DNA of 64,000 nucleotides from Haematobia irritans (taxonomy: Eukaryota > Arthropoda > Insecta > Diptera > Muscidae). The stretch covers positions 69,882,891 through 69,946,890 of the forward strand of contig NC_134398.1 of NCBI RefSeq assembly GCF_050003625.1, written 5' to 3'. The notes below the pieces were generated by a model. That model did not search any database. It worked only from the letters and a program-made list of their open reading frames with translations, and was not told the DNA's origin. How positions within the stretch are numbered: position 1 is the stretch's first letter; each line of letters opens with the position of its first letter. Below, one piece after another: positions 44,194 through 56,252 of the stretch. Made by a program: the position numbers and the translations under genes.

Positions 44194-47100
44194 ATTTTCA
44201 ACGAAGACAACAGATTTCGGCCAGTTTTCGGGAGGTTCAATAAGCCACTCCGGGCCGTGCCACCAAAGTGAGTTGTTCATAAGTTCCGTTGGAGAACAAC
44301 CACGCGAACCCAGATCTGCCGGGTTTTCGTTAGAACGTATATGACGCCACGAGCGGTTTCCTATATTTCGTAATATTTTAGCTATGCGATTGGCTACAAA
44401 AGTTTTCCATGTGTGTGGAGGTTTTCCTAACCAACCCAAAGCAATAGAAGAATCGCACCAAAGAAATAATTCAACTTTGTTCAGGGAAATGTCTCTGAGA
44501 ACATGTTTAATCAACTGAGAGAGAAGGACAGCACCACAAAGTTCTAACCGGGGTAAGCTGAGCGGATCAATGGGGGCTACCTTGGTCTTAGACACCAAGA
44601 GATTACTTAATACTGACTCTCCTGTGTCTACACGTAGGTACAGTGCAGCGCAATATGCCTTCTCAGAGGCATCACAAAATCCGTGAACCTGAGTTTTGAA
44701 TTTGGGGGAGAAATGTATCCATCGAGGTATTTTTATTTGAGAGGTGTAATGAAGAGATTCTAAGAATTGATTCCATTTTAACAATGTATTCGGTTTTACA
44801 TTCTCGTCCCATCCTGTGCCCTCTAACCACAAATGTTGTAGTAGAATTTTGGCCTGAATCACAATGGGAGAGATCCAACCAGCAGGATCAAATAATTTGG
44901 ACACCGCAGATAAAATTTGTCGTTTTGTAGCGGATTGTGTGATTCTCGGGGGATCAATTTTGTAAGAAAAACCATCTTCGAGAGCATTCCATTGGACGCC
45001 CAAGGTTTTTGTTCCACTGGTTTCATAAAACTTGAGAAATTTTGAATCCAAAACTCTATCCTCGGCGACGGAATTGAGAATCTCCGCATTATTTGAAGTG
45101 ATTTTCTTGAGTTGGAAACCAGCAGAGCTTAGCATTTCAAGTAGTTGGGACAAGGATTCTATCGCAGATTCTGGATCGTGAGCTCCAGAAAGTACATCAT
45201 CCACATACATCTCGTTCCTAATGATTTGGGCGGCACGGGGATAAGAATCTTCTGAATCCTGAGCAAGTTGGATTAAGGTTCTTATAGCCAAATAGGGAGC
45301 ACAATTCACTCCAAATGTCACTGTTCTAAGGGCATAATCTTTGATAGCACTTGTGGGTGAAGGACGGAAGAGTATTCGTTGGAAATGAGTGTCGTCGTCG
45401 TGGACTAATATTTGGCGATACATCTTCTCGATGTCGCCGTTAAAGACATACTTGAAAAGTCGCCATCTGAGGATAAGGGTCATTAGGTCAGATTGAAGGG
45501 TGGGACCAACATGGAGAACATCGTTGAGTGATGTGCCAGAAGTGGTTCGCTTTGAGGCGTTGAAGACTACTCGAACTTTTGTACTGACACTTTGTGGTTT
45601 GAGAACAGCATGATGGGGCAGATAAAAAGATCCAAACGAGCCATTAAGAGACGTTTCCCTCGAAGTAGTGGGTCTCATTTGATCAAGATCCAGATATTCT
45701 CTAAGGACATTGTGATAAGTCTGACAAAGTTCAGGTTTGTTCTGAATGGATTGCTCCATCCGAGCGTATTGGATGAATGCCTGAGTTCGAGAATGACCCA
45801 GAGGGGATCGGAATTGGTAGTCTTCCTTGAAAGGGAGACGAACAATGTATCGACCGTCCTGGTTCCGGACAGTGGTCTTAGTGTAAAGGGCTTCACAGAA
45901 TTTATCAGAAGGGGAAAGCGCCTTTTCTTCCGGGACCTCTTCCTGCTCCCAAAACAAACGCAGCTGTTTGCTGACGGGGTCATCAGTAACATCTGTTACT
46001 TGAATGGAAAAGGAAGAAACAGACCGAGTATCGACTGGTCCACTAATTACCCAACCAAATATAGTCGCCTGAGCCAGAAGGGAATCACAAATATTCCTTA
46101 CTCCATGAAGAAGTATCTGAGGGAGGATATTACTTCCTAAGAGCAAATCCACATGACCCGGGCGGTGAAATTGTGGGTCCGCCAAATCTAATTCTTGAAC
46201 GTCAGAAACGTTAATTTTTTCTTTGGGAACAAAGAAGTTCGGCAAAAGCCGAGTGATTTTGGGAACGACAATAGCTTGGGTGTCAATAATAAGATCGTGA
46301 GATTGTGATAATAGGGAGAGGGAGCAAACATGGCTGGAATTGGCAACAACTTGTCCACCAACACCGCGAATCTCAAAATTCTTACTTTCAGTAGGAAGAC
46401 AAATTCTCTGCTGAAGACTTCGAGAAATGAAAGTTTTCTCTGATCCTTGATCGAGAAAAGCACGGGCTTTAAATGTGTCTCCTCTGTGTTTAATGGTAAC
46501 AATTGCCGTGGGTAACAAAGTGTTTTCTCTAGAGGAAGTCTCATTAGGAGAGGAAAAGTGTGCAGAAGTCTGCAAAACAGTAGCATTACCGGGTGAGCTA
46601 AATGTTTGGGACGAAGAGGTTTCAACTTGGTCTGCATCCGCTGACGCTGTTGTAAAATTCAACGTCGAAGACTGGGGATGCATTTCTGAGCCGGCAGGAT
46701 TAATCGAAACTCTACTCTTCGGAAAGTGCAAAAGAGTATGATGATTCCTTTTACATTCAAGGCACACGAATTTACTCTTGCAGTCCTTTCGTACATGTCT
46801 ATAGGAAAGACAATTGAGACATATATTGTTATCATTTACAAATCGGTTGCGAGATGGAGGGCTTAAATCTCTGAATTTAGTACAATCCTTGAGGGGGTGA
46901 CTTAGGTCACAAAGCTTGCATTTGAGACTTGCGATGCCTTCGGTCTTGAAAGAGTTGACTTCGGCAGATCTCTTAGTGGGAAAAGATTTCGGACCGTGGA
47001 TACTGTCAAGCCTCTCAACAATCTCGTATCGATTGGAGAGAAAACTGTCCATTTGGGACCATGTCGGAAGTTCTTTATGAGTATGGAGAGATTGTTCCCA

Positions 47101-47979
47101 CAAAGACAAAGTTTGGTGCGGTAACTTACTCGAACATAAGTATACTAGAATTGGGTCCCAGTCTTCAGTAGAAATATCATGGGTCTTAAGGGCAGCGAGG
47201 CAATCGTTAATGGTTGACTGAATCCTTTGCAACGCTTCACCACTTTCTGACGAAATAGCTTTCAAGTTTAAGAGAATTTTTAATTGATTATCTACAAGTA
47301 TCCTTTTGTTCTCATATCTTGCACGCAATGCTTCCCAAGCCAAAGCAAAGTTCTCACCGCATAACTGGTACTTCCTCACAATACCCGCAGCCTGACCGCT
47401 TACCTTGAGGCGAAGATGGTAAAGTTTTTGAACGGGAGTCAATTTGGGGTGATTGATATACACCGCGGTAAACATATCGCGAAAAGAAGGCCACTCCTCA
47501 TACCCGCCTTGAAAATTCTCAGTATCGCATGGGGGGACCTTAATACAACTGAAGGATGAGTCTGAATTACCGAGTGGTAATGAAGCCTGAGATGGGTTAG
47601 GAGGAGCTATAAAAGTCTTCTGTGCGTCCATTATCTTTGCCTTACACGTGTGAAAAAGTAAGGTACAACTTCTGTACTTTTCCTTGGCAGCGGTTATGAA
47701 TTCATCGGTGAATTTTCCCCCCTTAGTGGTGAAAATCTTTTTATAGGATGTTTGGACATTTGCCCACCTTTCATGTAAATCTTGAGAGGCTACTGTTAAA
47801 GAGGAGTCGGTATGATCCGTTTCTGGTCTCTCATCGAAGTCGGTACAAAACATGACCAGATCATCAGAAAAGAAAATAAAGTCTGCCTGTAAGTCGTCCA
47901 TTCTGGGAGCGTATCCGTGGAAGAGAGACAGAAGAGACACAGTGTCAAGAGAAAATATATGCAGGTGAGAGTAGAGCAA
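43840..47979 (-). CDS. BEL Gag-Pol (Gag, protease, RT, RNase H)
   Basis: 1,379-codon frame without a gag/pol frameshift, as is usual for BEL/Pao. Order: a Gag region with DUF1759-like sequence (about 130-290), Cys/His knuckles (CKLCDLSH, CLNCLSYRH, CLECKRNHH, about 355-420), an aspartic protease of DUF1758 type (FLDQGSEKTF, about 510), reverse transcriptase with YVDDVLSG (about 925), and an A17/RNase H-like region (FCDASEKAYCAALYL, LFLWCDSSIALGWL, about 1060-1290). A start at the inner Met (MDDLQADF) is plausible. The frame ends at a TAG made by the 351-bp duplication, cutting off integrase. Neighbours: the integrase part downstream in the same frame. Otherwise no damage was noticed. Confidence 0.95.
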   Translation of the reverse strand: MLYSHLHIFSLDTVSLLSLFHGYAPRMDDLQADFIFFSDDLVMFCTDFDERPETDHTDSSLTVASQDLHERWANVQTSYKKIFTTKGGKFTDEFITAAKEKYRSCTLLFHTCKAKIMDAQKTFIAPPNPSQASLPLGNSDSSFSCIKVPPCDTENFQGGYEEWPSFRDMFTAVYINHPKLTPVQKLYHLRLKVSGQAAGIVRKYQLCGENFALAWEALRARYENKRILVDNQLKILLNLKAISSESGEALQRIQSTINDCLAALKTHDISTEDWDPILVYLCSSKLPHQTLSLWEQSLHTHKELPTWSQMDSFLSNRYEIVERLDSIHGPKSFPTKRSAEVNSFKTEGIASLKCKLCDLSHPLKDCTKFRDLSPPSRNRFVNDNNICLNCLSYRHVRKDCKSKFVCLECKRNHHTLLHFPKSRVSINPAGSEMHPQSSTLNFTTASADADQVETSSSQTFSSPGNATVLQTSAHFSSPNETSSRENTLLPTAIVTIKHRGDTFKARAFLDQGSEKTFISRSLQQRICLPTESKNFEIRGVGGQVVANSSHVCSLSLLSQSHDLIIDTQAIVVPKITRLLPNFFVPKEKINVSDVQELDLADPQFHRPGHVDLLLGSNILPQILLHGVRNICDSLLAQATIFGWVISGPVDTRSVSSFSIQVTDVTDDPVSKQLRLFWEQEEVPEEKALSPSDKFCEALYTKTTVRNQDGRYIVRLPFKEDYQFRSPLGHSRTQAFIQYARMEQSIQNKPELCQTYHNVLREYLDLDQMRPTTSRETSLNGSFGSFYLPHHAVLKPQSVSTKVRVVFNASKRTTSGTSLNDVLHVGPTLQSDLMTLILRWRLFKYVFNGDIEKMYRQILVHDDDTHFQRILFRPSPTSAIKDYALRTVTFGVNCAPYLAIRTLIQLAQDSEDSYPRAAQIIRNEMYVDDVLSGAHDPESAIESLSQLLEMLSSAGFQLKKITSNNAEILNSVAEDRVLDSKFLKFYETSGTKTLGVQWNALEDGFSYKIDPPRITQSATKRQILSAVSKLFDPAGWISPIVIQAKILLQHLWLEGTGWDENVKPNTLLKWNQFLESLHYTSQIKIPRWIHFSPKFKTQVHGFCDASEKAYCAALYLRVDTGESVLSNLLVSKTKVAPIDPLSLPRLELCGAVLLSQLIKHVLRDISLNKVELFLWCDSSIALGWLGKPPHTWKTFVANRIAKILRNIGNRSWRHIRSNENPADLGSRGCSPTELMNNSLWWHGPEWLIEPPENWPKSVVFVENPPEVRKVETFHLSDSSDDMLNRFSCWAHALRVITYVVRFYKSSRRQIVSSSLTISHEEFKETRDLLIRVTQRKYYPHEYNALTLSKQVHRKSSLYSMNPYLDPSGIMRINGRIVNSN

Positions 47980-50900
47980 AAGATTGCAACTTCACGATAA
48001 AACAAATACTCAGTCTTTCAAAAGTAAAACTCGAGGAAAAAGAGAAGATGCGGGGCCACGTTAATTCTTTTCGAGGGAATGAATCGTAGCGTGAAATAGT
48101 AGACGGAGTATATCCGTGGTAATATCTCTTGGGACTCAAACCGTTACACAACCAAAAAAGAAATCAGAATGCACCAGGGTTTCCGAGGATTGATTTCGTT
48201 GCATGCTACCGAAATGAGACATTGACTAGAGCAGGGGACCTAAAACCGGCAACTGGTACCAACCTTTGAGTCTGTTTCAACCTCACAAGCCATTTGAAGC
48301 CATGACACAAGCAAGCAAGTTTGAGCGCTGACCCCAGGACTGAAATTTTAGGCCTTATAGCGAGCAATGTTCAATTGGGTAGTCATTAACTAGTCGTTCC
48401 CCCAGCCAACCCGAGAGAGCAAACTTAACTTTGTTTAGCAGAGTTATAGAGACAAAATCTTGAGAGAAAAAAATATAGAAATAAATTGACGAGAAAATTT
48501 CGTATAGAAATAAATCCTGCAGAGACTTCCGCTTCTGAGACGAATTTCTATGGAAATCCAATTCCCACAGTACGCTCTTTAAAAAATGGAATCTCGAGAA
48601 CACTTTCCCCAGGAATTAAAAAGGCTGAGAAACTCTTTCTATGGGAATGAGAACAAGAGAAAACTTTCCGTAGAAATAAAAATTTGAGACAATTTTCCTA
48701 TGGAAACAAACCATGAGAAAGCTTTCTATAGAAATAAAATTTTGTGGAAATTTTCAATAGAAGTAAAAATCTTGAGAAGATTTTCTATAGCAATACTATT
48801 CCGAGAACCTTTTTATAAAGATAAAATTTCGAGACAGTTTGAGAAAAATTTCTACAGAAATGAAAACATGAGAAAACTTTCTATATAAAAAAAAATTGAG
48901 ACAATTTTTCTATGGAAACAAACCATGAGAAAACTTTTTATAGAAATAAAATTTTGTGAAAATTTTCTATAGAATTAAAAAAACTTGAGAAGATTTTCTA
49001 TAGCAATACTATTCCGAGAACCTTTCTATAAAGATAAAATTTCGAGACAGTTTGAGACAATTTTCTACAGAAATGAAAACATGAGAAAACTTTCTATAGA
49101 AATAAACGCTGAGAAAAAAAAATCTATAGAAATAAAAATTCTTAGAAAATTTTCTACAGCAATGAAAATAGAGCAAACTTTCTATGAAAATAAAATTTTG
49201 AGAACATTTTCTAGAGAAATACAATCTTGAGAAATCTTTCTGAAAAATTTGAGAAAATTTTTCATAGAAATATAATTCTGAAAAAAGTTTCTATCGCAAT
49301 AAAATTTTGAGAAAAAAAGGGCAACTCTGAGAAAATTCTCTATCGAAACAAACTTTATTTTTATGAAAATAAAACAGTTTTCAGAAAACTTTCTATCGAT
49401 ATAAATCCATGAGTTTCCATAGAGATACAATTTTTGAGAACTAAATTCTTGAGAAATAAAATTTTTGAGAAAATTTTATATATAAATACAATTTTCGGGT
49501 AAAATCTTTATAAAATAGACATTTGAGAATACTCTTTGTAGGAATAAAATCTTGAGAAAATTTTCTATAGAAATTGAAATTTGAGAAATTTTCTGTAGGA
49601 AAAAAAAGAATTCCGAGATCACCAAAGGCAAATGTAGGCACGAAAAAACCACAACTTATCCATTAATGTAATTCGAATAATTCCTTAAATTGAAAATCGT
49701 ACTGTGACAGCACATGTGACGTGTGAAATAGCCATTAATTAATTAATTCAATTCAGCACGAGCTCAAAATTTCTTCGTATCTAAGGCTTGTATCACAATA
49801 TGTCGAAGCTCTTAGAGTACGGTACAATCATAACAGTTTCAACATATGTCCGAGATAACAGTCTCAACATATGCCCATAAACATAAATAAAATAAAATGA
49901 GTAATAACTAAGCACCACATTTGTAGGTAACCATCTTAACGAATTATTAGAATCACCAGGTACGGTTTTTAATTCCAACGAGAGGTGGCGCCACTATTTG
50001 TAACGAGATGGGCATATATATGACACATCAACGGAGTCTGTGCGACTCGTGGTTTCTGGTAACGAAACCCAATAAACTGTTCCAATAAGACCGTATTGAA
50101 TACGTTCATATATGGTTGCCCCTGGCAACTAGTTCTCGTCTCTTACTCAAAATAGTACAAGAGTTCGGTAGCGTTATGACTTTGTAACTTCTGTTACTTT
50201 ATTTTTGTATGAGATTCAATGTTATAATTCATTTATCGAATGTTGTCGAGAGTAATAGTATAAAGTTCAAAATTTGATGTAGATTAGTGTTACTGATTAC
50301 AATTCTAACGTTGATGGTGGTATAGGCGGCTGTTAGGAGCGCAAAGCAATTTATGCTGGATCAATTAATTATTTAAAAAAAGATCTCAGATAATTATATT
50401 ATTTTTCGGTTGCTCCCAATTTAGTAGCATATAAACAATAAAAAAAAAAAAAACAAAAACATGTTATGGACTTGCTCCTTTACAGCAGCCTATATGTGTT
50501 TTCGCTACCGTGGTCATTACCCAATCTCCTTATAATACATCAAACCAGCTGTGGGGTTTTAGGTGTTTCGTTGGTGTCATTTGCGGTACAACAAAGAAAA
50601 AGTGGCATACTCTTAGGAGCCTGCGATTAAAACAACCACTGGGAGATTGTAACGAAAACACTAAACTACTTTCTGAATAAAAATGGGCGGTGACTTACAG
50701 AACTTCCAAGAAATTGTACCAACTTTGCTGGACTACCGGTGCTGCTGTGGTCGTATCTGCCCTCAGTTGTCGAGATTATCTTGTGCCACTGCCGTTGAAT
50801 GAGAAATGCTCACAATGGTTGCTGTAGTTTTATGCGTTCCATAAACCAAAACAAGTTTGCCCAAATGACTTACGGTGGCAAGAATCGTTGGCTTTCGTTC

Positions 50901-52340
50901 CCTTGCCTGTTGAGCTGGTGGATGGTGGAGTTCAGCAAAATGTACACTTAGGGGATGAACATATAAACACCGCAGTTGATGACATAGGCAACGGTGGCTG
51001 CGGCGTATGCCGCTACTGTCGGTGTTCGTTGTATGGGTAAAAGTCGTAGTTATGCGGTGTTGCTTGTGCGAATCGCGGAGATGGCTACGTAGATGTTGAC
51101 AGACGTTTGGTGACCAGTTGCGCCGCCGTATACAAGTCTATACTGGTAAGACGATTTTGCAGCAATGTCAGACACACCGGCGCATATGTCCTCTTCTATC
51201 AAAACAAAATCAAACTTATTCGTGGTGGAGCTGGTGATGGATGAAGATTCGTGATTTGGTTGTTACGGTTAATTCTGTTTTGTATGTTTCACACCTGGAA
51301 AAAAGATTTGTTAGTACTTGGTATAGACTGGATATTTATATTTCTTTTCCCGGAGCAAATGACAAACAAATTCAATAAACCGTCCCACAACCATACATTG
51401 CAACCGAGAAACGCTTTTGTCGGTCGAGTCGGGTTGATTCGTGTTGGTTTCTCCTCAGTATGCTATCTAGCAGCTGTTCAATTAGGGCTTTTGTAATGCT
51501 TTACTCTAAAGGAAATAAACTTACTGTTGATTTGGATGATTTTTCGTCGTGTTATACACAGGTTCCACTAACGACTCCTGGGGCCTAACCTCGAACTTAG
51601 TGGCTACCTTCAAGTGCACCGTGGAAACTTACTCGCGCCCGGCAAACTGCAACAAATATCTATTCTCTTAGTAGGAATATACCACCAGTTCGTCGTGAGG
51701 GACATGTGAGATATTTGCTTTTTCCTCGTCCAATTGTTAGGTTGTTAGGTGATGGTGGTAAAAAGTATGGCCCAATTCTTCTTGAAAGTACCACACGACG
51801 GTTAGGTTACTGACGTCCCCTGAATCGTACTGCTGAAAACTAAAGGTTGGATTTGATGCAGTCCGACGGCGTCGTATAAAACAAACCTTGGACACACGTG
51901 CAGGGTGGTTACGTAACGTTACCCCTGGTAGATGCCTCCAATCCTTACCAGAAATGTTAAATCTGTCGTTGTACGCCCAACGTTATTTTCTTCATTTAAC
52001 TCGTACGGATTGATACTCCCTTCGTACGGATTACTATCAACTTTTCTGCGTTCGCTCACTGTACCTTTTAACAAACTTTATTGTCACGTCTCAAATCTCA
52101 ATTAATTATTATTTTTTTTCTTCCCAGTACTACCAACATTGAAAATGTCAAGTTAGTTATTATTTTTTTTTTATGACAGCCTACCATAACCATTCACAAT
52201 AGGACACCTCAAAAGAACGTTGCCACTGTAAATTTGTGGGGATTATCCAAAACGGTCGGGTGAATAGAATTGCTCAAATAATTTAACTTGTTTTTTTTTT
52301 TTTATTAAAGGACTGTAGCGATTAACCAATGGTTACAAGA
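47980..52340 (-). other. BEL 5' leader, 4.4 kb
   Basis: Between primer-binding site and Gag. It holds a minisatellite (48607-49610), a GGTGGCGCCACC palindrome at about 49985, and 1.9 kb (about 50450-52330) of higher-GC sequence without long frames. That GC-richer part contains no recognised gene; it could be decayed element sequence or captured DNA. Open frames in this stretch have no recognisable domains. Confidence 0.7.
48607..49610. repeat. AT-rich minisatellite in the BEL leader
   Basis: More than 30 imperfect units of about 27-30 bp with the consensus gagaaaattttctatagaaa followed by taaaattt. It begins near ggctgagaaactctttctat and fades near gaattccgagatcaccaaag. Confidence 0.9.
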
Positions 52341-52356
52341 GAGGTTCGAAGGACCA
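52341..52356 (-). other. BEL primer-binding site
   Basis: On the element strand TGGTCCTTCGAACCTC begins directly after the 5' LTR. Its complement, gaggttcgaaggacca, has the T-arm GGTTCGA and 3' CCA expected of a tRNA 3' end. Which tRNA was not determined. Confidence 0.85.
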
Positions 52357-52978
52357 TGATGAGTCGTTTGAGGAATTAGAGATGTGAACTTAGGTTCATA
52401 CGAGTTGGGTAAAAGCCAGAAAAGAGAGCGAAGGTGGAGATGGGTCTTTAAAGGCAAACGGGGACCTTAGACATCGATATGGTATTATTAAATCAAAGGG
52501 AAAACCAAATCACTGTGACATTGAGCTCAGGCTCACTGGATAATCATGAACTCCACACACGAACGGTTACTTACATATTTCGCTATCAAAAAATGATCAA
52601 AGTAAAAAACCACGGGAGGTTTGGAATTCGTTGTAGACTTTTATTACTTGATCGAGAGATGTGTCCCAGGTGACGGCTGGATAGAGAAAGAGAAGGTGGA
52701 AAGTGAGCTCGCAGGCTACTAGATCAAAGAATAAAAGGACAGAAAAAAAGCAGAGTTGCCACTTAGACTATTTTTTCCTTTAGCCTATTACATTATTTTC
52801 ATTTAATCTATTACATCTTAACGGATATTGGAAACTTAAGAAGACAGAAAGAAATTCAAAATCTAGGAGAATACAATTATATCTATTTTAATTCAATCCA
52901 ATGTAATTCATTTCAAATTGTTATATATATTAGACTTAATTAAGTAATGTGGTGTACTAGGAGAAAGTACATTAAACA
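52357..52978 (-). repeat. BEL 5' LTR
   Basis: 622 bp, direct repeat of 40922-41543. Differences noticed: an extra T near 52663 (gtgtcccagg versus gtgcccagg) and one A fewer in an A-run near 52745. It would contain the element promoter; no motif is asserted. Confidence 0.97.
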
Positions 52979-54815
52979 CCGTCCATTCCAAGAAACAATC
53001 AACACACGACTGACGCGCAAATTGAAAATCGTGTGTACCTGCTCAATGTTTTTATAAAATTCTTTTCGCTGCAAAAAAATTAAATGGTCACGAAAACAAT
53101 GTACATGGTCTTTATGGCCATGTCTATACGTAACCTATAAAAATAGACATGTCTATACGTAACCTATAAAAATACTTTTCTCTCTGCAAAAAAGGAAATA
53201 AAATGAAATGGTCAGGTACATGATTTTCCCGACCATATAATGGTCTCAAATTCTATAATTTAAATAATAGAACATGTTTGCGGCATTTGAGATCCATTTA
53301 AATGCTTATTGCTAACATATATTTTTCTCCGCTCGAAAATTATTTTTACAAGGACAAAATATATGGTTTTCGCGACAATTACATGATCTATATAAGCATT
53401 AAATGGATGCGGCAACCATGTCCAAACATGTTTTTTCTGTGCGTGTACCCACATTTTCCTTATAAAAACCACTGCTAAGACGAAAACTTGTAAAAATAAC
53501 TCCAATTTTCCTATATTTGTAATACGTATCTATCGACCGATAAATCATAAATTTACCTAAAAATTGCTTCAGTTTTAAATGTTTTCCATATTTATACCCT
53601 GCTCCACACTGTCTACGGAAGTCTAACAAATTTTGTCCAGATCGAGTCAGATTTAAATAAAATTTTAAAGTTGAGTACCATTGGTAAATAAATAAGAGTA
53701 TTATAGCCAAATTTGAGAAAATCGAGCGATGTATATATATGGGAGCTATATCTAAATCTGACCCAATTTAGATGATATTTTCCACGTATAATTGAAACCA
53801 CAGAAGGTGACCTTGTGCTAAACTTTAGTAAGATCAATTAAGAAATGAGGCCTCTATGGTCAAACATAAGGTTATTAGGGGCAAATTTTTCAATTTCGGG
53901 CGATACATATATATGGGAGCTATATCTACATCTGAACCGATTTCGATGAAATTTTTCACATATAGTTAGTGGTATAGAAGATTACATTTAGCCAACTTTG
54001 AGTACTATCGGTTGATAAATAAGTGTTTTTATAGCCAAATTTAGACAAATCGGGCGGTATTACTTTTTGCCAAATTTGATGACTATCCGTTTGTCGAAAT
54101 CGAGCGACACATATGGGAGCTATATCTAAATTTGATCCAAATTCAATAGCGTTCGTCCTTGTGCCCAAAAACAGCCTCTACCAAAATTTCATCCAAATCG
54201 GTTAATAATTGCGACCGGAATCCTGTGAACAACAAATACATGGACGGACGGACGGACGGACACCAAGCGCTAGATCGACTCAGGAGGTGATTCTGAGTCG
54301 TTCGGTATATATTTTATGGGGTCTAAAATCAATATTTCTGGCAGGCACATTTTTTGGCAGATCAAAGTTATTATACCCTGACCACCATGTGGTTTAGGGT
54401 ATAATAATTGGATCAATTAATTTCGTGATTGAATCAGATACATTTTTTTTGTGTGAAGTCGAAAACTCTCAAAAATGATTCAAATTTACCTATACTCCAA
54501 TTCGTATATATCGACCTATAAATCATAAATGCAGATTTGCGAAATTTTATGCAATTTAAATATTTCCAATATTGTTTGGTAATATTGTAATCCGCCTCGG
54601 TCATTAACCAATTTAAATTTTTACTCTATACATTTTGTAAAAGTTTAAAAAGTTTTGTCCAAATCGGTTCATATTTAAATATTTTTATATGAAAATATAA
54701 ACCATTATAACAAATTTGAAGACGTTAAAATGGTATCAAAAATGTTGGTATATATGTATATTGGTGAAGGGTATAATATAGTCGGCCCCGTCCCACTTTA
54801 GACTTTCCTTACTTG

Positions 54816-55230
54816 TTTCAATTAGTAAAGTTTCAATGCGTTTGATCAAAGTCTTCCAACAATGTTGTTTCGAACATACATAAAATCAGCTGATTTTAAA
54901 GAACCCCCATTTCTTAACTTGGATCATTCTTAACTCATTATTTTTGCAAATAACATAGATTCCATTTACTTCCATTATAGCAAATTCCGTGAATAGTTTT
55001 CCTCTCTGTGCAGAGAAAAGTAGCTTGCAGAAAAACCCCGACGGGAAAAATTCACCATCAGTCTTTCATGTGAAACCAAGAACATACCCAAACGCCATAG
55101 CAATTTCTTGGTTCAGTCTCCGCTATTTCTCTTTTGGACGAGTACAATGTCATTGTAGTCACCCGCCCTTTCTAGAGTTTACAAACCGATATAATAAAAC
55201 GAACTTACAATCCAATATAATAATGAGGTC
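54816..55230. other. Unassigned DNA
   Basis: No gene recognised. A 96-codon open frame begins here (54989) but runs into the family C MITE and lacks known motifs. Confidence 0.45.
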
Positions 55231-55735
55231 CCCAGAAAAAAAGCGTGTCCAAAAAAGTATTGAAAATGTTCTTTTTTGATGCAGAAGTGGTGCTTGTCAT
55301 AGGACGAATGTGGTTGCAAAGAATTTACATCATTTCTTAAGGTGTGATTCGAATTCAGTGTTTTGGATGTGAATTGAAAAATTTTGTAATACTTTGCCAA
55401 ATAAATAATTTTTATAATTTTTTATGATATTTAATGCATTCTAAAGCTTGTCTGAAACGTTTAACCCCAAATATTTTCAAAAATTTTCTAGAATGAATTT
55501 AGAAATTTTTTCGAAAAAATTTAAATAAGTTGCACCATTTCATTAATTTTTAACATATTTGAAACAAAAAAAAAATAAAAAAAATACCCATTAGAAATAT
55601 GAAAACAGCGAGTTATAAAAAAAATTAATTAAAAGAACGTCCTGTGTAGTTAAAATAAAGAACATCTTTGGGAGGACATTTTTGAAGTGCTTTTAAAGTT
55701 GTGCCTTTAAGACAACTTCCAAATTTTTTTTCTGG
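55231..55735 (+). mobile_element. Family C MITE, diverged
   Basis: cccagaaaaaaagcgtgtcc to ttccaaattttttttctgg, same order of motifs as 36291-36828 (gcagaagtggtgc, cttttaaagttgtgccttta) with a central deletion. Confidence 0.8.
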
Positions 55736-56252
55736 TTCGTTTATTCAATCCTTTTATGTTTAGAGAGCCAGTAATCTTTTTCAGAAATGTCTGTTATCAT
55801 GCTTGATCTAGAAACTCTTTCGTTCATCCCTCACTTGAAGATGCTCATCAACAAAATAATTAATTTGCTAACTGAGGAAAGTTAGACGGTACTATTGACG
55901 TTGCATATTTCAAAACTGTCTGATCATTTGCCTTATAGAAGTGGTCAACAGCAGAGAATGAATCCCTCCCATTTTTGTCGACGATCTCACCGCCTGATGC
56001 AAGAGTATAACCATAGACCAAGGAAGGTATATACATCGAAAGCGAATTCACAGCGCTGTAGTTTGTCTGCACACCGTAGATGGTTCTTTTTCGTCTGCAA
56101 TTGAGTTATTTTTTTAATTTGGCTTTAATTTGTTGTCTTTCCTTTGTTATCTTGATGAAACACCTTTTTTATAATGCAAATTGCCTAATTTGTACGGTAA
56201 TTATCGTTTAGTATAGTTGGTCTACGAACTGCTTTCCCATTTACCTTATACC
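55736..56252. other. Unassigned DNA
   Basis: No gene or repeat recognised. Confidence 0.45.

Larger units (their letters stand above)
40922..52978 (-). mobile_element. BEL/Pao LTR retrotransposon, 12.06 kb
   Basis: Two 622-bp LTRs (TG...CA) in direct orientation, 5-bp target duplication CCGTC (40917-40921, 52979-52983), primer-binding site next to the 5' LTR, purine tract next to the 3' LTR, and a Gag-protease-RT-RNase H-integrase coding region. I saw only two single-base indels between the LTRs, so insertion is recent. The coding region has a stop created by an internal duplication, and the 5' leader is unusually long (4.4 kb). Confidence 0.95.
40247..53445 (+). mobile_element. Family H MITE hosting a BEL/Pao retrotransposon
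   Basis: Ends cacgcagagaagaaatatg and catgttttttctgtgcgtg are imperfect inverted repeats flanked by TA (40245-40246, 53446-53447). Own sequence is 40247-40921 and 52984-53445, about 1.1 kb. The family H copy at 930-4021 shows the uninterrupted site (gtattctccgtccattccaa near 2546). Confidence 0.85.
37841..54815 (+). repeat. DINE-like element(s) D, hosting the family H/BEL nest
   Basis: Own sequence 37841-40246 and 53448-54815. Starts ttttatacccttcaccacta; holds (GTCT)n at about 37966 and 39371 and (GACG)n at 54241; has about ten modules with cggttcagatttagatatag and cccatatatagctttcgccc; ends cttacttgttt. It may be two or more elements joined, since internal start-like signals (tttataccc at 39268 and 53593) occur. 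A family M MITE fragment lies at 54405-54457. Confidence 0.7.

Noticed and set aside
45592..46140. 182-codon plus-strand frame
   Set aside because: Antisense shadow of the BEL Gag-Pol frame.
48355..49641. Phe/Tyr-rich short frames on both strands
   Set aside because: Translations of the AT-rich minisatellite in the BEL leader.
50450..52330. Host gene exon captured in the BEL leader
   Set aside because: GC content is higher but no frame, splice pattern or domain could be read; left as an open question rather than a feature.
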